Positions 11,701-22,050 of a stretch of DNA of 64,000 nucleotides are shown here, piece after piece. The notes below the pieces were generated by a model that saw only the letters and a program-made list of their open reading frames with translations, was not told the DNA's origin and searched no databases. This DNA is from Eumeta japonica (lineage: Eukaryota > Arthropoda > Insecta > Lepidoptera > Psychidae), in NCBI GenBank assembly GCA_005406025.1, contig BGZK01001572.1, forward strand, positions 62,001-126,000, given 5' to 3'. Position numbers and translations under genes: made by a program. How positions within the stretch are numbered: the stretch's first letter is position 1; the number at the start of each line of letters is the position of its first letter.

Positions 11701-14668
11701 AAACTGCTGAAATATGTGGCGCATGTTCATGTTTGCTGAAAAAATTTTCACAGCTTCTCTTACATGTATGGAGTGCCCGCCTAGAGATATTTATTTTTCT
11801 TATTAACTATAAAACTAAATAACGGCAAATATGAGACACCTATATGATAAATTTTATCAATATGTCTTGTAGTTTTTGAATTAAATGCCTGTAACATATG
11901 GACAGATGGATGGATGAACACAATGAAACTTTAAGGGTTTTGTTTTTGCCATTTTGGCTCGGAACCCAAAAAAGATGACAATATTAAAAACTTGCTTCAT
12001 AAAGTGGCCATTTTCATTTCAATTGATACATGTCTTGAATTTGATTATTTTTTTTATTTATATTAACCTGCTCCATTGCTTCTGTGGAAGAACGATGTGC
12101 CATATCCGCAACACGAGCAAACGCCTGTGTACGCAACCTATGTCTCAATGCCAGAACGCGCTGTCGCGACATCAGGTTCAGCAGTTGTGTCTCCAACTTC
12201 CCATGGGTACGCACAGCCTCAGTAATACGTTGCCGCCACTCGACCACTTCTAAACAAAGTTGTTAAACAATTAATTTATATTTGTAACTTAGAATGACTA
12301 TTCAAAATGATAATTCGCCAATTAAGATTTTGATGCAAATGCCAAATACATAGAAAAGCGGCCTTTTCATAGACAAAAATAGTGAACATTACGGTTATAA
12401 AGAATCTGAAGTGACTGGAGGTATGTTCTAATAACAAACACCAGACAGAAGCACAGATCCAATGGTGGTGCGGCCGCCCTCAGAGAATTGTTTTAGGAAT
12501 ATGAAAATATCTATCAAATATAGTCAATCAATTAACCAGAACATGGAATAATTTGTGTTAACTGAATATTTGAGCCTTGTAAGATTTTCAGTACCTAATG
12601 TCATAAATACTAGAGGTGATCAATGTTAAACTTATGATGAATATTTAACTGATAAAAATATATTACATACCTTTTTCTTTTCCCAAACAAACAGTTTTAA
12701 GAGACCGTTGAGCAGTACTAGAGCACTGGCACAATGTTTGTTTGGCTTCCAATTCCCTAACCTTTGTTTTCAATTCATCTATCATCTTTACATATTGCGA
12801 TATTCTGGTATCACCATCGACTATATTTTTCTTAACACTGAGCTGAATTTTGTTAGCTCTAGCTGCATATTTTAATGTGTTGTATGTGTCTTCATAAGTC
12901 AAACTTGAAGGTGATATATTAGCGATCATCACTGTTTTACAATTCCCACCGAGGCTGTCTTTTAGTAATCGGGTCAATTTTGAATCCCTAGAAATATTTA
13001 GGAATCCAAAATTTGATTTCACAAAATATGTTATGCTATTATATATAAAAAACAGATTTTCAAAACAATTATACTTTATAATAAAAAACAAAAAAAAAAT
13101 TTGAATAAAAACTATATAAATAAATGCATAGTTTGTATGATACATGAGTTTATTGAAATTATCGGATTTATTGGAGAAATCAATATTAAGTTTCTAACAA
13201 ATCACTGAAAAGATAAATTTTCATAAAACATCATAACGATACTAATTTTGACACATACAATCACTTTATTTTACACCCTAACAAATGTGCTCTTTGTATG
13301 TCTTGGAAACTGATATTTACCTGTATGGTATATATTTACTGCCATCAGCTAATTTATTAATGCAATTTCCAAGTGATAATAGACTTCGATTGATGTTGGC
13401 TCCTTCTTTAAAGCGCTCACCAACACAACCGGTGGCTGCAGCTCTTTCACTGCCAGCCAAATCAATCATAGAAAGCTTAACACCACGCGATTGATTGCTC
13501 GTCTTGTAACGCATCTTTAAATACACCTGCGAAATGTATTATTTTTATACATTTGTGAAAGAGGTTTATATTAAAAAAAACAGTTACTTGGATTAAAACA
13601 AAATTTATATCAGGAACTATCATATAAACTAAAATCAAAAAATATGCATTCTCAAAACAACCTTTATCTTATTATTTTTATGGTTCCTTTGGATGCAAAA
13701 ATTGCATCAAAACTAACAATATAATTCAAATTTCTTTTGTACCTGAAACACAGCATGGCTTCTAGAACTCTCTGCATTAGCATCGGTGGGGTGCTGAGTT
13801 CTATTTTTGTTACCGTTCTCCAACATATTCAGTAATTCTCGAGCTGTTTTTATATTGTGAAGGGTGAGGCCAGCAACCATTACCCCATACTTAGAATCTT
13901 CACGTAATTGTAGAGGCACTTTAGATGGCTTCAATAGATCATAAACATTCTCATTGTAGACCTTAAATATTAGTTTAAATTACATTAAATACCAGTTCAA
14001 AAATCTGAATATTTTAAACAGACCATAACATGGAAAAAGATTGAAATTGCTAATTAAAAATAAAAGAGTCTTTAATTCATAGCATGTTGAAATCATCAAA
14101 TTTATCAACTCACTTCTATATATGATACTGCAATATCAAAATCCCTGTCTTTTTCAAATGACGCAATGGTATAGAATAGATTCTCCATAGTCAAATATGT
14201 AATACCAGGATTTTCAGTACTTCCAATCATGGTGAACGTTTTGCCAGCACCAGTCGCGCCATAAACGAATACAGAGCAATTATATCCTTCCATCAGCGAC
14301 AAAATCATATCTTTTATGGCGGTTTCAAATACATCTCTATTACTAGCGGTCTGATCGCAAACATGGTCAAAGACAAATTTCAATTCCTTGTTGGCGCGTT
14401 TCAAAAAACTTCTATTTGGCTGTTGAATTCCTTGATAAAAAAAAGGCCTCTCAATTTCTTTCGGATCAAATACTAACATATTTTCATCTACGACATCAAT
14501 CACTGTGCGACTGTTAAGCGACAACTCTTTTTCATTCGGAGGTCGTACTCTCACTACGACTTTAATATTAGCAGCCATATTAAGAGTAGATCCACATCTA
14601 GAAGGCACAGACTCTTGTACTGTACTTCTCAAGGCGAAAGGCGTCATATTTTTCTCTATTTTCACCAT
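2713..14668 (-). CDS. Klp67A: Kinesin-8 motor protein (KIF18A/Klp67A type), eight coding exons
   Basis: Plus-end-directed microtubule motor of the kinesin-8 family, which in other animals shortens kinetochore microtubules and aligns chromosomes on the mitotic spindle. Exons on the minus strand: 14668-14114, 13961-13743, 13526-13321, 12987-12671, 12249-12068, 7420-6487, 3579-3460, 2798-2713. All borders are GT-AG and phases match, giving about 871 residues after allowing for three frame breaks in exon 6 (KIF18A about 900, fly Klp67A about 810). Motor motifs: P-loop GATGAGKT at residues 137-144, switch I SSRSH at 250-254, switch II DLAGSE at 280-285, then a neck coiled coil from about 390. The family call rests on the [13 protein letters not shown] stretch, the long loop 2, and [20 protein letters not shown]. 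The tail is basic and Pro/Arg-rich. The start ATG sits in CACAATGG. Exon 8 is the least certain part. As printed, exon 6 would stop near residue 579. Confidence 0.93.
3460..3579 (-). CDS. Klp67A: Kinesin-8 exon 7 (basic, GC-rich tail)
   Basis: Acceptor TTCCAG precedes CCAAGATAGTG, which completes the split codon left by exon 6 and reads [18 protein letters not shown] onward. The donor is ACAAG|GTCAGT. The segment is much more GC-rich than its surroundings and codes for a Pro/Ala/Arg-rich tail, which fits the microtubule-binding C-terminus of kinesin-8 proteins. If the donor is not used, the frame runs 17 codons further to a stop. Confidence 0.75.
3924..5559. mobile_element. hAT-type foldback element with about 460-500 bp inverted arms
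   Basis: The ends are TAGGGTGCTTTTTTTT and its complement. They are flanked by 8-bp direct repeats GTACACGT (3916-3923) and GTACATGT (5560-5567), one mismatch apart. Arms of roughly 3924-4390 and 5055-5559 are near-complementary throughout. An 8-bp duplication with TAGGG ends is the hAT pattern. The unpaired core holds a protein fragment on the plus strand. The insertion lies inside the pogo-like element at 3596-5736, so it is younger. Confidence 0.75.
4482..4833 (+). pseudogene. C-terminal fragment of a transposon-encoded protein
   Basis: Inside the foldback core an open stretch reads [18 protein letters not shown], then, after a one-base shift at a seven-T run (about 4551-4557), [20 protein letters not shown]. 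It then reaches the motif [17 protein letters not shown] and an HRSQYP segment before a stop. The VVND-AERGVAL-FN-HR pattern resembles the C-terminus of transposon-derived proteins in invertebrates; I cannot name the exact family. The N-terminal and catalytic parts are missing. Confidence 0.5.
6487..7420 (-). CDS. Klp67A: Kinesin-8 exon 6, with three apparent one-base insertions
   Basis: The exon opens after TTTTTAG with ATG TGT ACA GAA and ends at AGAG|GTAAGT. Coding-like sequence runs along its whole length but changes frame three times. The first is at the six-T run 7180-7185 (five would keep [11 protein letters not shown] in frame). The second lies within 6911-6923 (between LEELCDK and ENSMVMINI). 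The third is at CCCC 6786-6789 (three would give [18 protein letters not shown]). Three single surpluses sum to one codon, so the exon still ends in the phase exon 7 needs. It encodes the coiled-coil and tail region, including an acidic stretch and [15 protein letters not shown]. Homopolymer errors in the assembly are the likeliest cause; a real pseudogenising series is the alternative. Confidence 0.85.
7497..7560 (+). repeat. Lepidopteran repeat border (TATAGGGTTCTG type), tentative
   Basis: GTCGGACCAAACTCATTATA followed by GGGTTCTG resembles one border of a widespread lepidopteran repeat. At 11889-11976 the sequence TTAAGGGTTTTGTTTTTGCC plus GGCTCGGAACCC resembles the opposite border. If they belong together, the elements at 7.9, 9.0 and 9.6-11.7 kb are insertions into one older repeat within intron 5. 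Confidence 0.3.
7648..7803. repeat. Long imperfect hairpin (58-59 bp arms)
   Basis: Left arm 7648-7706 starts AATCAAATTATTACGATAAT and ends TTTGGAGTTGGT. Right arm 7746-7803 is its near-complement, and the loop is about 39 bases. It lies in kinesin intron 5 and is probably a small foldback element. Confidence 0.75.
7921..8253. mobile_element. Pogo/Tigger-like MITE
   Basis: The ends read CAGTGGAGCGTCGATTATCC (left) and CAGTCGAGCGTCGATTATCC (right, inward), each next to TA (7919-7920 and 8254-8255). At 333 bp it is non-coding with a GC-rich core. These ends and the TA duplication are typical of Tigger/pogo-derived MITEs. Confidence 0.8.
8660..9055 (+). repeat. Lepidopteran dispersed repeat remnant
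   Basis: Phrases such as AATCATCGAAATCGGTTGGC, CAATATCAGTTCACA, TTGAGAACCTCCTTC and TTGAAGTCGGTTAAAAC are familiar from high-copy repeats in butterfly and moth DNA. A minus-strand open frame of 104 codons here is incidental. It may be the internal part of a non-autonomous Helitron, but only the family resemblance is visible. Confidence 0.4.
9290..9471 (+). mobile_element. Helitron-like 3' end
   Basis: The segment ends with the short hairpin ACCCAGCAAAGCGGGT, then GGGACAGCTAG followed by T. A GC hairpin shortly before a terminal CTAG, inserted in front of T, is the Helitron 3' signature. The body around GGACCATTCGATGCGG is non-coding. The 5' end is not defined. Confidence 0.55.
9571..11670 (-). 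mobile_element. IS630/Tc1/mariner-group DNA transposon, DD82E (Sailor-like), 2.1 kb
   Basis: Near-perfect 34-bp terminal inverted repeats (9571-9604 and 11637-11670) begin GAGATAATCTACGATAACAT and continue through GGCGCGCCCCTCCA. They are bounded by TA on both sides (9569-9570, 11671-11672). The inside carries a degraded DDE transposase on the minus strand. The arms hardly differ, which argues for fairly recent insertion, although the coding part is already broken. The element sits in kinesin intron 5. Confidence 0.85.
10065..11277 (-). pseudogene. Degraded DDE transposase of the Sailor-like element
   Basis: Pieces in order: a Lys/Arg-rich N-terminal region, first acidic motif [11 protein letters not shown] (near 10.85 kb), second acidic motif [11 protein letters not shown] (near 10.6 kb), third motif [18 protein letters not shown] (near 10.36 kb), and an acidic tail [14 protein letters not shown]. 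The catalytic Asp of MDNASYH and the Glu of NPIE are about 81-82 residues apart. This spacing fits the DD82E (Sailor) group and not the usual 34-41 of mariner and Tc1. Several frameshifts and stops separate the pieces, so it is not expressed as one protein. Confidence 0.8.
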
Positions 14669-14685
14669 TGTGATATAGCGTCTCG

Positions 14686-14694
14686 TCAGTCCAT
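14686..14694 (-). promoter_or_regulatory. Two-codon upstream ORF before the kinesin start
   Basis: ATG GAC TGA lies 17 bases upstream of the main ATG at 14668. If the transcript starts above 14694, this minimal uORF would be scanned first. No TATA box is obvious nearby and the transcription start is unknown. Confidence 0.35.
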
Positions 14695-15445
14695 GAAAAA
14701 TAGTCCGTTATTCTCCTTACAAATAAAATAAAGAAATTGTTACACCAAAGTATTTCACGACACTAAATGTTTAAAATCTTAAAATAGCGCAAAGAATCAT
14801 GTTCAGATATTAAACAAGGTCATTAATTAATCCACACGCAACAGAAACAATTCAAATCAATTCAAACTCCACCCGCTGTCTAACCGTTCACTTTTCAAAT
14901 CCACTAACAAACTTTTATTGATCAATCAGTAACTGTCAAACGAATATGTCTCTAAAATAAGCATCAACACACAATCTAAAATTTAAGTTCGTACATGGAA
15001 GTGTTAAAAAGTGCTAATTTATTACTTAATAGTTTTATGCAATTATATCTAACAAATACTTTGAAATTTTTAATATTTATGAAAAATAAGATTTGGGCCA
15101 TTTTTTATTCTCTATGAAACCGTACTTCTAAATTAAAAAACAATTTACACTTGTGAAATGGAAATAAAATTTGCTATCAAGCTAAACAACAACAAAATAA
15201 TGGTATAATATTAGTACTCGTAGTAAATATTTACTACATGAAATGTATTGTTACACATTAAAACATTATTTATTTCTTCTATGTATTTTGTAATTTGACT
15301 CTGATGCAATGTAAATTAAACTATATTGTTTTTATTAAATAAATACAGCACATTACTTTAATCATTTTAATTTGATCATAATCATTTTAGAACAAACAAC
15401 GTACACTTATAAATTATCACCGCATTGGTGACAATGATCATAAAT
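14695..15445. other. Upstream flank of the kinesin gene
   Basis: AT-rich sequence that must hold the kinesin promoter and any untranslated leader. I cannot pick out a convincing TATA box, initiator or other gene. Confidence 0.4.
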
Positions 15446-16246
15446 AAATTATACGGGACCTGGTACACTTGTACGCTGGTTGCAACCATCGATTAGGATC
15501 TTCAGCCAGCAGAGATTAATAAAAAAACTTATTAAACCACTTATTGATCCAGGAGCAGAGTTTCATTTATCTTTTTATTAATGGAAGTAGAAGTGGAAGT
15601 GAAGGATATCGGGATTCATCCTATTTTTATATTACTATTACACGTGTTCCCGATTGTAAAGTATAGACATATAGCGTTCATTTTGTGTAATATTATTATA
15701 TGTGACATCTGTGTATGTAATATAATCTATGGTTTTCTCTCTCGTATTCGTACGTCAATAAATGCCGCTCATTTACTTATTTGCTAATTCATGTTTTAAT
15801 AACCACAACGTTACACCGATATCCCCGTTTTTAACGGTTAAACGATTCCCTGCTCCCCGTTTGTTTTTTATTCAAAAAATTACATTATATTTATATATTT
15901 GCATATAAAATGTATAGAATTAGTTGCACGATCTTATTTTCTTAATCAGAACTCGATATTCAATAGTCAGTGACGCGTATAATCAGAGTATAACCGATTT
16001 TATCTTATTGGATATATATATGACCCCCATCTCCGCTTCATTACTATATATTAAATTTGCGAGGGAAAGAAGTCTTCATTTTTAGTGTATACGTCGCCGA
16101 CTATACATCCCTATATTTCATAATAAAACTAATAAAATGTTTTTATTGATATAATACAATGATTTTGGCCGCTTTATATAAACGATTAAACAATTACGGG
16201 CCATTATAATCGGATAATTGTTATTACGGCCGTTCCGAATACAAAC
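15446..16246 (+). repeat. 0.8-kb dispersed repeat, copy A (inverted partner at 43.1 kb)
   Basis: Shared blocks in order are TACGGGACC, GGTTGCAACC, GGATCTTCAGCCAGCAGAG, AGGAGCAGAGTTTC, a GGATTCATCCTATT-like block, GTGTTCCCGAT, TTAACGGTTAAACGATTCCC, a TATATA core, ACGTCGCCGACTATACA and GCCGTTCCGAA. All recur reverse-complemented at 43100-43862. There is no long reading frame in common. TG-like and CA ends at the inner blocks first suggested a solo LTR, but similarity continues past them and no target duplication is seen. It contains TATA-like sequence. Confidence 0.7.
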
Positions 16247-17950
16247 ACTAGTCCTCACTGATCCAACGTCAAGCAAAGTTGGACGACTCAATTAAAAAGC
16301 CTATATTAATCGTAAATAACAACTAGGATTTGGTTAAAAACTAAATTTATAATTTTTAAACTTAAAATTAATTTGATTATTCTGACTGTCGTTTTATCCA
16401 TTGTTGGCGCTTAGGCTGCAATGTTTGATATGTGCCAGTTTTTCACAATTATTGAAAAAATTTGTTTCAAATAAGTCAAATCAATGTAATTTTTCTCCAA
16501 TCAAAAATCAATTTCAATATTTTAGCATCAATAATTGTATTCCTTATAGGGATATGTTACATATAATAAATGCCTACTATAAGAATTAAGACTCGTCGTC
16601 TAGTACTTCTTTTTATGTTTTTTATTTTCACTTTACACTACAGTATGGCCTTATAATACAATTAAAAGGAAAAACAATGTCCATGTGACGTGTGTGACGG
16701 ATGACACATAATTAGTTTTTTTCCAGTCACTTGATGCGTCAATTACCGATTTCACATTTGGCAACTTAAGTCCATTTGAATATTCTTTTTTTGCATAAAT
16801 TCGTTTAACAACTCGTAGTATATTATATAACTTAACTATGCACGCAAAGATGCAGCATACTCGCGAATTGAGATTTACGTGTTACATTTAGATTATAAGC
16901 CATTTAGCCGAAAAGACATGTAATACGCATTGATTAAAATTGTTCGTAACATGCTGTGCACTAAAATTTTCTACCCTTAAGGGCCCGAAAGAAATATAAC
17001 ATTTTAAAAAATTAAGTAAATAGCTTGTTTTGTCATACCAATCGACTACTTCGTGAAAATAAATGATATATTTTTAGCTGCAACGTTCATTCCTTAATCC
17101 CATATCTACTCGCCTGAAAGTCCAAGGCCATTTCTTGTCGAGGCAGTTTTATCCTTGAAGAAACAAATACAATTTCCTCTTAATTTCCGTTGTCGATCTT
17201 AACTAAATTTAACAAGCAACTCGAACACGGTACATTGTAATGTCTATCACATCCCACAGGATAGATTGAAACTCTTCAATATTTTAGTAGGTTGAACGAA
17301 AAATTAAATACACAAAGATAGGAAAGATTAAGAAATTTCGAAGGTCTATCATGATGAATTGTTTATATACCTTACGACAACTCAACAATTTTTAAAATGT
17401 TTTTTCACTTTATTTTTCATTGCTTACTCCTTTTAGTCAGAGGTTTTTCAAAGATTTTATTTAATCCATTATCGATTACTACATTAACATTCGTCATGGG
17501 TTTTTTCAAAATCATAATTTTTTCCTTTTATTTTAATCTTTGTAGAAACCTCCTACTTTATGGTTTAAATATCTTTACTCTGTAGTTTCGACAATCGAGA
17601 TGACAGCATAGCCTTGAAAGAATTACAGCGATTGAGGAAATACATTGCGTTGCTAATGCTATATTGTAAATAGTGAGTAATTCTGTCTGATAAGAGAAAT
17701 AGCAAAAAACTAATGAACATAGATATTTTACTATCTCAGAGTAAAAATAGTATAGAGGCCGCCTAAAATTTTCGAAACTGTCATCCATACATGAGTTTTT
17801 TCTTAATGCCTGCACAATCGTATTTAATAAAAATCGACAACGGTAGCTTAATTTTTAATCGAAGTACAGAATACACTTTGAAACTTTAACTGGACTCTTG
17901 GAGTTTTTAAGTCTGCAGTTAAATTAAATATTTTTTGTCGTATTGTAATA
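16247..17950. other. AT-rich intergenic stretch, nothing recognised
   Basis: Only short chance frames are present. No RNA gene, transposon end or coding motif could be recognised. Confidence 0.5.
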
Positions 17951-18112
17951 CAAGGGCTGCTATTTATGTATCTATAACTGGCTTAGTTTAAAACAGTATT
18001 TAAAAAATAATTACTACATTGGAAAATGGAACTCCTTGGCTGTAGAATGCAATTTGTTTCATGTAACTGTCAATTGTTTTACCATTATATCGTCATTTTG
18101 AAAATTGCGTGT

Positions 18113-19420
18113 CTTTATCATTCAACTCGTGAAAATTTTCGTGCCATGATTTATTGCGATTTTCGGCGTGGGCTAGCTTAAAAACAATGCATCAATCGAC
18201 TCATTTCGACTTTTGGGGATGAAGCACCATCAAAAACCACTGTTTACCATTCTTTTAATGAGTTTAATCGTGGGCGGTTTATGTTCACAGAAAAATTTAA
18301 AGAAGGTCTACCTAAGTCGATTGTTGTGCCACAAAACATCGATGCTGTGCGGGCATACATACAAATGTGATGAGCATACATAAGATATTACACGAAAATT
18401 TGGCTATAATAAAAATTTGTGTCGATTAGTGCGAAAAAAATGATGAAAAATACAATTATGTGCGTCAAAAGCTGTTTATAATATCTACACAAGTGATGGC
18501 TCTTGGATTTATGCATATGACCCCGAAACAAACAATAGTCAACGGTGTGGGTGTTCTAATATGAGCCGAATGCAACAAAAGCGATTCGTGCCAAAAGCAT
18601 TTAAAAGCAAATATTTGCCAATTTTTGACGTGATAACGTCTTATAAATCGATGAACGCCAGCTGCACACACGAAAAAGCATGACTCATCGTCACGGAATG
18701 AGCGATCTCTCTTCGACTCCATCGGCCGATGCGTCCGAGTAGAAGACAAACAGCGGCCGCACACAACCTACACGTGAACTGTTTTGTCAACTGTTTATAA
18801 AGTGAAGTGAAAAGTTAATGTGGTTTCCATTGTTTATTACAACAACAATTGCGGCGAGTGACAATAATTCAATTCAATTCATAAAAGTAGCCAATTTTTC
18901 ATCAATGTTTTCTTATGATGTTATTGTGTAAAATTATCGCTCCTAAACTGACTTTACAGACAACCAATTTTTTTGGTATAAATGGACATGTGGTAACAGT
19001 GCCACTAGAGAATCATAAAATAGATAATTCGGCGTGGTACACGACCATTTGGTTGCCAGAAGTCTTTGAAGATATAAGAAAGAACAACCGACAACGCAAA
19101 ATCATTTTTTCATCATGACAATGCTGGCTGTCACACATTGCCCGAAACAAGTCGGTTTTTGAAAGGTCGAAAAATTGAATTGACGGTTCATGCATCGTAC
19201 AACCCCGATTTGGCACCCAACGGTTTCTATTTATTCCCAAGCGTGAATAATAAATTACGTGGTCAACGTTTTTCGAGCCGCGAAGAGGCCGTTGATGCAT
19301 TAAAAATTGCACGTTTTGGAGATACCTCAATTAGAAAGGAAAAATTGCTATGAAAATTGATTTCAGCGTATGCAAAAGTGCGTCATCATCATGGCGAATA
19401 TTTTGAAAAGCAATGAAACC
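18113..19420 (+). pseudogene. Mariner transposase pseudogene
   Basis: The frame starts STRENFRAMIYCDFRRGLA with a stop, then INRLISTFGDEAPSKTTVYH, WIYAYDPET (first catalytic block), VWVF-stop-YEPNATKAIRAK, KQIFANFF, then after the nested insertion GINGHVVTVPLENHKIDNSA, HHDNAGCHTLPETSRFLKGR (second Asp) and ASYNPDLAPNGFYLF. The third catalytic Asp of the DD34D triad, expected after DLAPN, is Gly. Stops, frameshifts and this substitution make it inactive. The closest relatives I recognise are the insect SETMAR-like mariners. Confidence 0.85.
18627..18963. mobile_element. MITE copy A, inserted in the mariner
   Basis: This 337-bp insert breaks the mariner frame at the KQIFANFF codons. The 9-base string CCAATTTTT flanks it on both sides (18618-18626 and 18964-18972), consistent with a target duplication. 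Subterminal inverted blocks are ATAACGTCTTATAA and TTATGATGTTAT. The core has TCAACTGTTTATAAAGTGAA and a NotI-like GCGGCCGC. A second copy in opposite orientation is at 21681-22050. The superfamily is unassigned; a 9-bp duplication would suit Mutator, but the run of T makes the length uncertain. Confidence 0.75.
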
Positions 19421-19639
19421 ATATTAAATGTTACATGTTTGTTTCTTTTTGATATTCCGGATACATAAATAGCAGCCCTCGTATCGTGAGACATTTTTAC
19501 TGTTCATAAGTGAAAGCTATTGGCCACATTTACTTTATTTCCCACATTCACTCTTTTTTTCGATATATCTATCATGTTTACAACCATTTGTAGACAGACT
19601 ACCCAAGTACACAAACACACATTGCTTAATAATAAAGAT

Positions 19640-19870
19640 GTACTATATAAAAACAAAAAAAAATCGGGAATATACAACTTGCGCAGAATGCAAATCTTTA
19701 TACACAGGTGAAACGAGACATTGTTTCGAAACCAGACACAAGGCATATATTTTGGGTTATAGGAACAATAAAGAGACCAATCTAATTTTGCCAAACATTT
19801 AATAGATATCGATATCAGTAACAATCACAAATGTTATGTTTTGTATCTATACAAAAATTAAATGTTTTGG
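19640..19870 (+). pseudogene. Penelope-like element GIY-YIG endonuclease fragment
   Basis: Frames read CAECKSLYTGETRHCFETRH then, after a frameshift, QSNFAKHLIDIDISNNHKCY. The Cys-x2-Cys, Y-x-GET-R-x3-R-H and NFAKHL pattern matches the C-terminal GIY-YIG endonuclease of Penelope-like retroelements (normal form YIG-T-R-F-R-EH). Only this domain survives and it is broken. Confidence 0.5.
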
Positions 19871-20689
19871 CTTAAAATGAAATGTTCTGGAATTATTTGG
19901 AATTTTAAAACAAAGATGGGGGGTAATACGCTTAATACAGAAACTGCGTCACTACAGAAATATTGACAACGCAAAATAAAACCAAAAATTTAAAAGAAGA
20001 ATATTTTTATAGAGGCCATTTCCATGAACAATTTGAAATCCAAGAATTATCATAATCCGCTTAACAATTAGAAATGGAAATTGAACAAGAGATACCCACA
20101 TAAAATCTGTCGTCGGATTCCCAAAGGAAAGTTTTCAAATAAAACCTTTATTTTGCAGGTACAAAATATCCCGAGTGAGACCGCGCGGCTTGCGGTCCTT
20201 ACCTAATTGCATAAATATGTTTTAAAATTTAAATTCAATTTTGGCCTTTTTAGATAATTTTATTATTCTTCCATTTGCAACTTTATGAAAGCTCGAAATA
20301 ACAGTATCTGCTTAAACAGTGTTTTTATAATAATAATCGTTCTGATAAAGAACTTGTTTTTTTTATATTATATCGGACTAATAAATATTATAACTATACT
20401 ATAAGTGATCATAAATTGTCAATACACCAGTATTATATTGAAAATAACTTACGTATATCATTATCAGTTTTTATTTTAGTCATTTTATTATTGCATATTG
20501 TACTTATCTATAAGTATTATTTCTCGTCAGCCCGAATGTTTTCAACAGGACCCTTAGGGAGTTATTAGGGAAATTTTTCACCTTTTAAGAGAAATATTAT
20601 TTCTAAAGAAATATAATTTATACAAGTATAATATTGAAAGAGTATTTAGTTTGATTGCGTTGTGATCTGTATTCTGAAAGAATAATACG
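19871..20689. other. AT-rich stretch, nothing recognised
   Basis: This may include decayed 3' parts of the Penelope-like fragment. No motif is identifiable. Confidence 0.4.
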
Positions 20690-20998
20690 CGACAGCGTAA
20701 CTGCAGCACGAAAATGGACCGGTACGGCCACGAGACAGACGTGAACACAGCAGAACACAGACGTGAAGTGACAGCTCCCGCTGCTACATTTCATCCAGAC
20801 AGTAAGAGTTCCGATAGCCTATTCCTCCTCCATCACCCCATTTTACCTTCAGCAGTCTCCGCTTCATCAAATATCCTGTTCCTGCCCAAGAGGCCGGCAC
20901 CACACCGGTGACTCTTCTGGGGTGCTAGTGTCAGTGGGCGGCGGTGACCACCTACTCTCTGATGATTCACAAGCTCGTTTGCCCCTCGAAAGCGCTAT
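20690..20998 (+). repeat. Non-LTR retrotransposon 3' tail remnant, copy 2
   Basis: It contains CACCCCATTTTACCTTCAGC, then GGGCGGCGGTGACCACCTAC, TCTCTGATGATTCAC, CTCGTTTGCCCCTCGAAAGC and CTATAAAAAA. The order is as in the 185-362 copy, but the copy is longer at its 5' side. A 65-codon open frame here is part of the repeat and not a gene. Confidence 0.6.
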
Positions 20999-21680
20999 AA
21001 AAAATATTTCCTTCGTTTTAGCAAATTAAATTTTGTGCTACTTACACGTATAGATTTGTGTTTGTAGTATGTATCTATTGTCAAGAGGACATTTACCTTA
21101 TTGATATCTTTGTATTCTGTTCGTCCGCATAAACATTTTTTTAATTTTTGATCTATATTATTATGTTAGGCGTAGTCTATCTCTCCATCCCTACATAACG
21201 TACATTAACAATCAATGTCATCTCGTATTTTTAGCGAGGGTAGCGCTTCCCGGCGTCGAGTCGGCCGGCGGCCGGCTAATTGATGTTGATATTTCAAAAT
21301 AATTAACAGTTTAAATATTTTTTCATCCTCTTGTTCGGTTCAAATTGCGACTTGTTGAACGCCCTAGATCTAAAGCCGGGCGTTTACGTCGTCTCACCGT
21401 AAACAAAGGAAATGCCCGATTAAAAAATCATAAACTTAAAATAATTTTTTTTTATATAATAAATTAACCTTTCTTTCTACATATGATTCAGCCAGCTGTC
21501 GTGTAGCCGTCATTTACTTGTAATGCATATGGACATTTTTAATTATAGTTGTTTGTTAGGTGAAAAATCTATAACAGAGCAAATCTTCCAATATTAAAAA
21601 AAATTAAAACACTTTTCCTGTTATATGTCTAGAACACAGATGCCTAAGAGCTATGTAATGATAATATTCATAAAAAATTG

Positions 21681-22050
21681 GTTAGCTATAAAGCCGGTTT
21701 ACGAGCGAAAATTTTACGTAATAACGTCATAAGAAAACATTGATGAAAAATTGCATACTTTTATGAATGGAATTGAATTATTATCAGTTGCCGCAATTGT
21801 TGTTGTAATAAGCAATGGAAACCACATTAACTTTTCACTTCACTTTATAAACAGTTGACAAAACAGTTTACGTGTAGGTTGTGTGCGGCCGCTGTCTCTC
21901 TTCTACTCGGACATCGGGCGATGGGGTGGAAGAGAGATCGCTCGTTCCGCGCTCTCGCTCATACGCTCGGCGCAGGCGGAACGCGACAATGAGTCATGCA
22001 TTTTCGTGTGTGCAGCCAGCGTTCATCGATTTATAAGACGTTATCACATC
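21681..22050. mobile_element. MITE copy B (inverted relative to copy A)
   Basis: It reads, in reverse, the same sequence as 18627-18963, including ATAACGTCATAAGAAAACAT, the TTATAAACAGTTGACAAAAC core, GCGGCCGC, and TTATAAGACGTTAT. It has about 50 extra GC-rich bases near 21.93-21.98 kb. The flanks are AAAAATTGG (left) and AAAAAATCT (right), so this copy also sits in an A/T-run target like copy A. Confidence 0.75.

Larger units (their letters stand above)
17951..19481 (+). mobile_element. Mariner element with intact ends, interrupted by a MITE
   Basis: Inverted ends AAGGGCTGCTATTTATGTAT (left) and GAGGGCTGCTATTTATGTAT (right, inward) are bounded by TA at 17949-17950 and 19482-19483. Without the nested insertion (18627-18963) the element is about 1.2 kb, the usual mariner size. 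The inside encodes a decayed mariner transposase on the plus strand. Confidence 0.88.

Noticed and set aside
11954..12266. Open frames on the plus strand over kinesin exon 5
   Set aside because: They are antisense shadows of the 60-codon exon 12249-12068.
15455..16106. Solo LTR with TG...CA ends
   Set aside because: Similarity with the second copy continues beyond the supposed end, and no target duplication flanks either copy.
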